Of a DNA stretch of 51,552 bases, positions 44,101 through 50,758 are shown piece after piece. The notes below the pieces were generated by a model. The model searched no databases and was not told where the DNA came from. It was given only the letters and a program-made list of their open reading frames with translations. The stretch comes from VGMD01 sp964552055 (GTDB taxonomy: Bacteria; Chlamydiota; Chlamydiia; Chlamydiales; 2-12-FULL-49-11). Numbering within the stretch: position 1 is the first letter of the stretch; every line of letters begins with the position of its first letter. The stretch is from NCBI GenBank assembly GCA_964552055.1, contig CAZKFL010000009.1:1-51552 (forward strand), read 5' to 3'. The translations under genes were made by a program, and so were the position numbers.

Positions 44101-45482
44101 GCAGGTTTGCGAGAGAATTTTTTATAGAGAAAGAAGAGGGAGAGGGGAGCTAGGACAATTGCATAACCTGTTGCAATCAGGAGGGCATATTTTGTTTTGC
44201 TGCCGAATTCTAGCGCTTCGGGAGCAAAAAAGCTGATAATAATGGTCAGCGTACAACCAATAAGGCCGAGTAGTGTGGTTGTCCACATGCCAAAAGTGCC
44301 GCCCGGTATTTTAAATACTTTGGGACGATCTTTGTATTTGTGATGCAGGGAAATTGCAGCAAGAAACATCAGAATATACATAATCATATAAAGACTTGTG
44401 CTAAGCGCTGTAAGTAACCAGTAGAAGGCGTTTACGCTTGGAACAAGAAGGTAGGTAAAGCAAAAAATGCTCACAAGAATTGCTTGGATAATCAATATAT
44501 TAGCAGGCGCCTCATGTTTGTTTTGTCTTGCAAAGAATGGGGGGAGATAACCAAATTCAGCTGCATGGAGAAATCCTTTTGCAGGCGATAATAACCAGTT
44601 GATAATGCTTCCCACAGTTCCTACAACAATTAATACAGGAATAAGCGGTGTACACCAAGATAGATTAAATGCTTTGAAAAACAGGGCGAAAACCTCTACA
44701 ACTCCCGCAACAAGACTGATCTCTTTTTGTGGAATGATAATTGCAATAGCAAGTGAGCCAAGCAGCATCGATAGAAGGATAAAGGTGCACGCTACAAAAA
44801 TTGCCCTTGGAAAATTTTTCTGAGGATTTCTAATTCCGGTAATATAAACCCCTGCAAGCTCCATTCCTAAAAATCCTGCCATGATAGAAATCAGCGATAC
44901 CCAAGTTGAAGCTGTTTTAAACGTTGGAAAAATCGAGCCTGCAGAAAAATCAATCTGCATAGGATGCCCCGTGCAAACCCATATAAATCCCAAGATAATT
45001 AGTAAAATTAAAGGGAAAATCGTCCCGATCACCCCGCAAATCTCACTAATCTTTGCCGACGTCTTAAGACCAAACAAGTTGAAAATTGTAAAAGCCCAGA
45101 AAAGCCCAATTACAGTTGAGAGGATATAAATAGGTGAAGAAATTAAGCTTGGACTTATTAAATAGGCAATCGTCCCTGCTATAAAAGAAAGTATTGATGG
45201 ATACCACACAATTGTATTTGTCCACTGAAGCCAAATAGCAACCATTGCCATCTTATCACCAAACGCCCGATTCACCCAATAATAGACCCCGCCTTTTTCC
45301 GGAAATGTAGCCGAAAGTTCCGCAGCCACAAGCGCTGTCGGAATTAAGAAAACAACTGCCGCAAAAATAAAGAAAAAAATTACCGAACTACCAAAAAGTG
45401 CTGAAGACGGTAAATTCCGAATGCTATCAATAGTCGCAATGATGATGACAATCAGCGAGAGTAATGGAATTTTTTTTGACAT
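44097..45482 (-). CDS. APC-superfamily amino-acid antiporter (glutamate:GABA antiporter-like)
   Basis: 461 residues with about 12 membrane helices. The first helix carries IATIDSIRNLPSSALFG and the second loop FPEKGGVYYWVNRAFGDK, the motifs of the GGA (GadC/YjeM-like) branch of the APC superfamily. Family members exchange amino acids across the inner membrane, for example glutamate for GABA or arginine for agmatine; the exact substrate is unknown. It precedes and overlaps the lipase gene. The first ~26 codons and the upstream DNA have a second, degenerate copy at 47833-47966, which is part of a chimeric pseudogene and marks a past tandem duplication. Confidence 0.9.
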   Translation of the reverse strand: MSKKIPLLSLIVIIIATIDSIRNLPSSALFGSSVIFFFIFAAVVFLIPTALVAAELSATFPEKGGVYYWVNRAFGDKMAMVAIWLQWTNTIVWYPSILSFIAGTIAYLISPSLISSPIYILSTVIGLFWAFTIFNLFGLKTSAKISEICGVIGTIFPLILLIILGFIWVCTGHPMQIDFSAGSIFPTFKTASTWVSLISIMAGFLGMELAGVYITGIRNPQKNFPRAIFVACTFILLSMLLGSLAIAIIIPQKEISLVAGVVEVFALFFKAFNLSWCTPLIPVLIVVGTVGSIINWLLSPAKGFLHAAEFGYLPPFFARQNKHEAPANILIIQAILVSIFCFTYLLVPSVNAFYWLLTALSTSLYMIMYILMFLAAISLHHKYKDRPKVFKIPGGTFGMWTTTLLGLIGCTLTIIISFFAPEALEFGSKTKYALLIATGYAIVLAPLSLFFLYKKFSRKPA

Positions 45483-45590
45483 GTAACCAGTTTATACAAG
45501 AGTGATTATTATCTCAATATCGAAAGTCTTCTTTAGAAATAGCGCAAAAGAGCTATCTGTAAAAAAGACTACAAATCACTAAATCTTTAT

Positions 45591-46238
45591 CTAAACTGCT
45601 TCAGTCTCAGCACATAATCTTACAGTAAATTTGCCTTCGTCAGAATTAAAACCCGATTGCATTATATATAGTTCAATTTTTTTGTGACCATTTTCTGAAG
45701 TGATAGAATTAAAACTTATTGTTTCTCTATTAATAACTTGACCTGCTGCATGGCGCCCAAATTTTTGAAAAATTTGTTTTTGGATTTCAGGAATTCCTTT
45801 TGCAACTGTCCATTGCGGATCAAAATGAATAGCATGGATTCCAACTACTTCCTCAACTTTAATTTCCATTTCAATATAGTTTGCCGGAACAGGAATTCTG
45901 GAAGGGTGCGCTCTTAAAGGTTGTGCTAAATCAACTTGCTCTAAACCATCAGCGGAAGGTAATTTTGTGGGTGTAGCGGAAGGTCCGGCTCCTATTGTGG
46001 TTCCTTTTTGTGGCGTCTCTGCCTTATCACCTTCTTTTGCTCCCTTCGTAGAGATAGGAGTTGTAGATGGAGCGCTGCTCTTCCTCCTTCCTCGAACATG
46101 CATTGCAATGGCAGATATAATTGCAAAAGCTGCAGTTGCTACGATTATTACTGTTGCAATCGCCGCGTTTCTTGACATTTTTGTAACAAAGCTTGGTAAG
46201 CTTTGCATCGATGGTATAGGTGATTGAAAGACTTTCAT
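45591..46238 (-). CDS. One-pass membrane protein with conserved C-terminal domain (family A, member 1)
   Basis: 215 residues; not a family I can name. Conserved N-terminus MKVFQSPIPSMQSLPSFVTK then MSRN, a membrane segment (25-47), a basic RGRRK stop, a Thr/Ser/Pro-rich linker (52-118) and a folded C-terminal domain (~120-215) containing FDPQWTVAKGIPEIQKQI (139-156). The same N-terminus occurs at 46463-47008 and 48020-48844; the same C-terminal motif in the latter. The domain order strand, turn with Thr, helix, then several strands resembles a ubiquitin-like beta-grasp, but this is only a pattern impression. The orientation suggests a short N-terminal tail and a long exposed tail. aagga lies before ATG. 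Confidence 0.75.
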   Translation of the reverse strand: MKVFQSPIPSMQSLPSFVTKMSRNAAIATVIIVATAAFAIISAIAMHVRGRRKSSAPSTTPISTKGAKEGDKAETPQKGTTIGAGPSATPTKLPSADGLEQVDLAQPLRAHPSRIPVPANYIEMEIKVEEVVGIHAIHFDPQWTVAKGIPEIQKQIFQKFGRHAAGQVINRETISFNSITSENGHKKIELYIMQSGFNSDEGKFTVRLCAETEAV

Positions 46239-46361
46239 GCTATTTTCCTTATATAATTGTTAATTTCTTACTATTATTAATAAATTAGGTTTTTAAAGAA
46301 ACGATTAAAATTATATCTATGAAAATAAAGTTGATTAAAAAAAATGGTGAATTTTCTTCTT

Positions 46362-46393
46362 ATAAATCCCCAATTTTAAATTTGGGGATTTAT
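46362..46393. terminator. Perfect 12-bp hairpin between family A genes
   Basis: ataaatccccaa (46362-46373) and ttggggatttat (46382-46393) with an 8-nt loop. It lies between the 46463 stop and the 46238 start on the minus strand. No clear U-tract follows, so it may be a terminator or an mRNA-processing structure. Confidence 0.5.
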
Positions 46394-46462
46394 GCTGGAA
46401 AACAATTATTGAAAAGGCGCTTATACTCTATCCAAGACCCTTTTCGGCCTCTGAAAAATCAC

Positions 46463-47008
46463 TTAAGCGGTTCCTGAATTTAGTTGCTTGACTCGCGCTG
46501 ATAATTCTTCTAATCCTCTATTTGTTCTTTCTACTTCGATTACTAAGGCTTGTAATTCAGGGTCTATTGGTATTTCAGAGTCTGAACTTCCTGACGCTCT
46601 CGCTTCTGCCGCTCTGGCTGCCGCGTCTGCCGCTGCTGATCTAGCTGGCCGGGGAGGAGTAGCCTCTGCTGCAGGCGGAGCAATAGGTGTTGCTACTGGT
46701 GCAGTTAAAGGTAAAGCTGGGTAAGCTGCTCGGGCTATGGCTGCTCTCGCTTGACGTGTATCTCTCGCTTGAGATGCACGCTTTGGAACTGAAGTGGCGG
46801 GTGCTGGTGCTGCTCCGGGTGCAGGTGTAGTTACATTTGGAGCTCTGCTTGCCATTTTTGATAGAACGTAGCGAGCAATTACGGTTATAATTGCGAAAAC
46901 TGCAGTTGCTACGATGATGACTGCTGCAATAGCTGAGTTTCTTGACATTCCAGATACAAAGCTTGGTAAGCTTGGCATTGACGATAAATGGGCTTGAATG
47001 GCTTTCAT
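46463..47008 (-). CDS. One-pass membrane protein, Ala/Pro-rich (family A, member 2, short form)
   Basis: 181 residues. The N-terminus MKAIQAHLSSMPSLPSFVSG then MSRN and membrane segment (23-48) are nearly the same as in members 1 and 3. The linker is unusually rich in Ala and Pro (TTPAPGAAPAPATS, PPAAEATPPRPARS). The C-terminus is a short coiled coil (LQALVIEVERTNRGLEELSA) and the ~95-residue domain found at the end of members 1 and 3 is missing, with no remnant recognisable in the 224 bp downstream. It is followed 75 bp away (minus strand: preceded) by the family B gene 47084-47545, as in the second cassette. aaagga ribosome-binding site upstream. Confidence 0.72.
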   Translation of the reverse strand: MKAIQAHLSSMPSLPSFVSGMSRNSAIAAVIIVATAVFAIITVIARYVLSKMASRAPNVTTPAPGAAPAPATSVPKRASQARDTRQARAAIARAAYPALPLTAPVATPIAPPAAEATPPRPARSAAADAAARAAEARASGSSDSEIPIDPELQALVIEVERTNRGLEELSARVKQLNSGTA

Positions 47009-47083
47009 ATTATTATCCTTTTTATATTGATAATGTTTTTAATTATTATTGCATCTGATTTTTATGTCAGAATAACTTTAATT

Positions 47084-47545
47084 TTAAGCACCTTCTAAAC
47101 AAAGAGAAAAGTTGACTTTTCGATCTGCTTTTGCACCGGACCAATCTGAAAATCGAGTAGTATTAGCATTTTTGTCTAGTCCAGAGATAGTTGAATACGT
47201 TCCAGACATTGCGATAGCGGAAATTTTTTTGTGTTGAGTTTGGTTGATGTGATCATTAATTATTTCAAATGCTTCACTAACGGTACTTGATAAGGGGATA
47301 GCAATGCTTAGAGCAGGTTTTAAATCGGGGCCTCCGATCGTATATATTGGCGCGGAGGTGCCTGCAGATGTTGAGCTCGGGATAGTTTTATTCCCAATGC
47401 GTAAAAAGGAGTTTCTTACAGCCAATGCGATAAGTAGGATAGTTGCTGTGGCTAAGCCGACAATTGCTACATATTTATTTTTTACTGATAGATCCATAAA
47501 ATTTTTAATATATGTTAATGGATTTGAATTAGTAATTAATGACAT
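47084..47545 (-). CDS. One-pass membrane protein (family B, member 1)
   Basis: 153 residues. Short N-terminal tail MSLITNSNPLTYIKNFMDLS, membrane segment (25-43), linker, then a ~80-residue C-terminal domain with IAIPLSSTVSEAFEIINDHI and the ending RKVNFSLCLEGA. Clear paralogue of 48935-49414 and more distantly of the truncated gene at the right edge. A tagga ribosome-binding site precedes the ATG, and a TATAAT hexamer lies at 47584-47579 upstream with a weak -35. Its role is unknown; the one-pass anchored architecture is shared with family A next door. Confidence 0.75.
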   Translation of the reverse strand: MSLITNSNPLTYIKNFMDLSVKNKYVAIVGLATATILLIALAVRNSFLRIGNKTIPSSTSAGTSAPIYTIGGPDLKPALSIAIPLSSTVSEAFEIINDHINQTQHKKISAIAMSGTYSTISGLDKNANTTRFSDWSGAKADRKVNFSLCLEGA

Positions 47546-47629
47546 AGTTATCCTAAATATTTATTTTCTGTTGGATGTATTATATGCGAACGAAGGTTTT
47601 ATAAAAAACTATTAAAATACTTATTATTA

Positions 47630-47909
47630 TTATTTTCCGAATGGATTTAATGATTTTAGACCGTCTAAGGTAGTGTCTAGAGGGCTATTGATTGCATCTT
47701 GAGTCATTTTAAGGGGAATTTTAATCCAATTTTTTATATTAAATAGGATTTGTTTGAGAATTGCTTGCGTGAGTCTTTGGGAAAAATCGCCCTCATCTGT
47801 TTTGATATCCACTAGAGTAAGCTTTGCGATGGGACGGCAAATTCCGAATACTATCAATAGTCGCAATAATAATGACAATCAGCGAAAGCAATGGAATTTT
47901 TTTAGACAT
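47630..47909 (-). pseudogene. Chimeric pseudogene: 5' end of the APC antiporter joined to 3' end of the AsmA-like gene
   Basis: Bases 47833-47909 (homology continuing into upstream DNA to ~47966) match 45406-45541, the first ~26 codons and leader of the antiporter, with about 15 differences. Bases ~47627-47832 match 49645-49850, the last ~67 codons of the AsmA-like gene, with one difference. From the antiporter ATG (47909) the frame gives the true first 26 residues, then reads out of frame into a stop after ~12 more. The downstream part stays open in its original frame to the stop at 47630 but has no proper start. The junction is at ~47832. Confidence 0.9.
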
Positions 47910-48019
47910 GCAACCAGTTTATACAAAAGCGAATATTATCTGAAGGCCGAAAGCCCCCTTTAGAAACAGATCCTAAGAGCCTCTCTAAAAAGGCTCCTCG
48001 GACCTCTCTAAAACACAAA

Positions 48020-48844
48020 CTATGCGCGTGCCTGGGCTGCTGCTCGGTCTGGTAAGACTACCGTAAAAAAGCCATTTCTCGCTCGAAATGACTCAACAAT
48101 AGCTAAAAAGTTATCGCTTTTGATTTCTTCAGGGATATCAAAAAATTCTATTGGGCTGAACTGATTTATTGCTCTCAATGCTTCTCGCCCAGATTCCTTT
48201 TTAATTTGCTTTTGGATTTCAGGAATAGCTTGAGCCATCGTCCAATCCGGATCAATGTGAATAGCAATAGAATTATTGTCCGGACTTATGTGAATATTCC
48301 TAATTACATAGTGTTCTGGATAAGATACGGCTACCTCTAAAACTTCTTCTGGGCTAGTTACCGCTGAAGCTGGGGCTGCTAATCCTCCCGTCACTGCAGC
48401 TACATGAGGAACTGAATCTGCTATTCGTCCGGCTTGTGTCTCTACCAATTTTTCGAGGGCTCTTATTCTGTCCATATCGGCTGGCCGAGTAACAGTAGGT
48501 GCTGCTGTTGCAGATGGAGCTAAGGGTACGGTTGAAGCTAAAGCTAGGGCAGCTGCTCTGGCTAGTGCTGCTCTAGCCGCTAACTTATTTCTCACTTGAG
48601 GTGCAGGTTTTGGAACTGAAGTTGCGGGTGGTGGTGTTGCTCCGGATAAAGGTGGGGTTGCAAGTGGAGAGCTGCTGCCTTTTCTTGATTGAATGTAGCG
48701 TGCAATTACTGCTATAAGTGCTAAAACTCCAGTTGCTACTGCGATTACTACAGCAATACGTGAGTTTCTTGACATGCCTGAAACAAGGCTTGGTAAGCTA
48801 GGTAGGCTTGTCATCGACGGTATATGTGCTTGAATTGCTTTCAT
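48020..48844 (-). CDS. One-pass membrane protein with coiled coil and conserved C-terminal domain (family A, member 3)
   Basis: 274 residues, the longest member. MKAIQAHIPSMTSLPSLPSL then VSGMSRN, membrane segment (~27-50), Pro/Ala-rich linker with PPPATSVPKPAPQVRN (similar to member 2), a predicted coiled coil (RPADMDRIRALEKLVETQAG, 120-139), and the C-terminal domain with IDPDWTMAQAIPEIQKQI (197-214) as in member 1. It thus combines the features of members 1 and 2. ggaa/aagga ribosome-binding site upstream. It lies just below the chimeric pseudogene and, with 48935-49414, forms the second cassette copy. Confidence 0.75.
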   Translation of the reverse strand: MKAIQAHIPSMTSLPSLPSLVSGMSRNSRIAVVIAVATGVLALIAVIARYIQSRKGSSSPLATPPLSGATPPPATSVPKPAPQVRNKLAARAALARAAALALASTVPLAPSATAAPTVTRPADMDRIRALEKLVETQAGRIADSVPHVAAVTGGLAAPASAVTSPEEVLEVAVSYPEHYVIRNIHISPDNNSIAIHIDPDWTMAQAIPEIQKQIKKESGREALRAINQFSPIEFFDIPEEIKSDNFLAIVESFRARNGFFTVVLPDRAAAQARA

Positions 48845-48934
48845 GTAATTTCCTTGTTAGAATGATATTTTTCTATAATTATCAATGAGTCTGATTTTTA
48901 AAAAAACAGTTAAAATATTATTTATAAATTGCCT

Positions 48935-49414
48935 TTATTTTTTTTTGCGTTCAGAACCAAGTGGGTTTTCATCTTCTAAAAGAATAGAAAAATTGACTTT
49001 TCTATCTTGTCCTGCATGGCACCAATCTGAAAACTGAGTACTAGCATGTGGGCCTAAGCCTGGAATAGTTACATACACGCGATCCGGCTGTGATATGCAG
49101 GAAATTTTTTTCTGGTGAGCTTGACTTAGGTGAGTGTCAATTATTTGAAAAGCTTCGCTAACGGTACTTGATAAGGGTATAGTAATGCTCAGTGGAGCTG
49201 ATAAATTTGGGCTTATAATAGTATATTTTGGCGTTGAGCTACTTCTATTTTGAATCCATGCAAAAGCTACCTTTGCGGCTAATCCTACAAGTACGATAGC
49301 TGCTGCGGCTAGGCCAATGGTTGCTACATATTTATTTCTTACAGACAAAGGTATCAAATTTTTAATATGTGAAAATGGGTTTGAATTAATAATTAATGAG
49401 ATAGTTGTCTCCAA
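48935..49414 (-). CDS. One-pass membrane protein (family B, member 2), non-ATG start
   Basis: 159 residues if started at TTG 49414. Paralogue of 47084-47545: IINSNPFSHIKNLIPLSVRN, membrane segment (~29-48), linker, SITIPLSSTVSEAFQIID, ending RKVNFSILLEDENP with a basic tail. The codon that is ATG in the paralogue is ATC here (49402-49400), 6 nt after a ggag Shine-Dalgarno sequence; no other Met occurs in the frame. So translation starts at ATC or TTG, or the gene is decaying although the frame is intact. The promoter at 49436-49465 is good. It pairs with family A member 3. Confidence 0.7.
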   Translation of the reverse strand: METTISLIINSNPFSHIKNLIPLSVRNKYVATIGLAAAAIVLVGLAAKVAFAWIQNRSSSTPKYTIISPNLSAPLSITIPLSSTVSEAFQIIDTHLSQAHQKKISCISQPDRVYVTIPGLGPHASTQFSDWCHAGQDRKVNFSILLEDENPLGSERKKK

Positions 49415-49435
49415 TTTTTATTTTCTATTTGATCT

Positions 49436-49465
49436 ATTATAAGGGAATGGAGATTTTGTACACAA
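49436..49465 (-). promoter_or_regulatory. Promoter of the family B member 2 gene
   Basis: Minus strand: TTGTGT, an 18-bp spacer, TATAAT (49441-49436). Initiation near 49429 would give a leader of about 15 to 27 nt, depending on the start codon. Confidence 0.55.
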
Positions 49466-49531
49466 CGAAACTCAAAAACAGGGGATTTAAGCGAGTTTTT
49501 TTTGCTGGTTAGATTGATTTAAAAGAAATAG

Positions 49532-49599
49532 TTTAACAAGGATGTAATGTATTGTCGCACTTCAGAATTGAATCGGCGTATCTTTCCATCCTTGTTAAA
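49532..49599. repeat. 13-bp perfect inverted repeat with 42-nt loop
   Basis: tttaacaaggatg (49532-49544) and catccttgttaaa (49587-49599). It lies between the AsmA-like gene and family B member 2. It could be a terminator for the former or a small insertion scar. A short direct repeat aattgaatcggc also occurs at ~49567 and ~49610. Confidence 0.5.
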
Positions 49600-49647
49600 T
49601 TTTATTAAAATTGAATCGGCTATAGAGAATTGTTAAAATATTTGATA

Positions 49648-50325
49648 TTATTTTCCGAATGGATTTAATGATTTTAGACCGTCTAAGGTAGTGTCTAGAG
49701 GGCTATTGATTGCATCTTGAGTCATTTTAAGGGGAATTTTAATCCAATTTTTTATATTAAATAGGATTTGTTTGAGAATTGCTTGCGTGAGTCTTTGGGA
49801 AAAATCGCCCTCATCTGTTTTGATATTCACTAGAGTAAGCTTTGCGATGGTATGTGTCTGATAGGTGCCGTCACTTCCTTGTATTATTACAGTTAAGTTT
49901 TTGAAAGTTAGATTGTTAATTACTGAGTAAGAATGGGATTTTTCAGATTTTGATTCAAGATTGTTCATTAATGCTTCCCAGTTGGTCACATGATTTACGC
50001 TCTCAACCGTAATAATTACGTTATCTAGCTCAATTTTATCAATATAAGTAATATTTTGAAAGTACCTTTCAAAGGGCGTGCTAATATCAAGTGAACCTAC
50101 TTCTAATGCATATCGAGATGGGTATTGATACGGATTTCCAATTCTAGTATTCTGAACATGAATCTGTTCCATTTTTGAAAAACGAACATCCTCAATGGTA
50201 ACATTTGTTTTCATCTTTGAGGATAGAACATAGGAGAGAACAAGTTCCATTTTAGCATAAGCAATTATGCCTATAAGGAGAGCAATCAAAAAGACAAAAA
50301 CGATGAATCCCAGCAACCTTCTCAT
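49648..50325 (-). CDS. AsmA-like, membrane-anchored periplasmic protein (short)
   Basis: 225 residues. An N-terminal membrane anchor (1-23, MRRLLGFIVFVFLIALLIGI) is followed by a pattern typical of AsmA/YhdP-type beta-groove proteins: MKTNVTIEDVRFS (38-50), ALEVGSLDISTPF, IDKIELDNVIITVE, FKNLTVIIQGSDG. Full AsmA proteins are 600 residues or more; this is only the N-terminal-like module plus an amphipathic C-terminus. Family members sit in the inner membrane and reach into the periplasm, likely for lipid transport. The last ~67 codons are duplicated in the pseudogene at 47630-47909 with a single base difference. Confidence 0.7.
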   Translation of the reverse strand: MRRLLGFIVFVFLIALLIGIIAYAKMELVLSYVLSSKMKTNVTIEDVRFSKMEQIHVQNTRIGNPYQYPSRYALEVGSLDISTPFERYFQNITYIDKIELDNVIITVESVNHVTNWEALMNNLESKSEKSHSYSVINNLTFKNLTVIIQGSDGTYQTHTIAKLTLVNIKTDEGDFSQRLTQAILKQILFNIKNWIKIPLKMTQDAINSPLDTTLDGLKSLNPFGK

Positions 50326-50373
50326 ATTTCAATTGCTTAATCTAAACTGCAATTACACGCAATCTCAAAATAC

Positions 50374-50730
50374 CTTAGAAGCTATCCTAAAACCTATAAA
50401 AGCAAAATAATTCTTAAAAGAAACTTAGTAAACATCGAGATTTTCATAGTCGAAACATGCCATACCTGAAGAATTTTATAGGAGAATGAATTATTCATAA
50501 AGAAAATTTAAAATCGGTTACGCTTACGGGGTCGGTTACGGTTACGTCTACTCGAGACCGCAAACTGCGTTGCGGGGATCCTAATTGACGACTGCTGCGC
50601 GCCGAACTAACAAAATACTATTTACTTGATCGACTGCGCGGAGCAGCAGCCTTTCACGTAACCGTAAGCGCTCCCGTAAGCGTAACCGATTTTCTTTTTT
50701 AAGAGATTTTAGGTTTTAGCAGGCTCTTAA
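50374..50730. mobile_element. MITE-like nested palindromic element in the 50326-50758 intergenic region
   Basis: No gene lies in 50326-50758. The region shows two nested inverted repeats. The outer one is cttagaagctatcctaaaac (50374 onwards) and an imperfect inverted copy at 50704-50730. The inner one is 50510-50530 (aaaatcggttacgcttacgg, then g), exactly inverted at 50673-50693 and extended imperfectly by ~17 bp on both sides. The core is GC-rich, unlike the surrounding DNA, and encodes nothing recognisable. The outer motif recurs at 9927-9957 and the inner one at 3849-3887. No transposase is present, so it would be a non-autonomous element. Confidence 0.7.
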
Positions 50731-50758
50731 ATTTATTAACTTCATTATTTTTGATTCA

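Noticed and set aside
47630..47878. Separate 82-residue gene
   Set aside because: Its first ~15 codons are the antiporter gene read in the wrong frame and the rest is the tail of the AsmA-like gene, so it is a recombination product.
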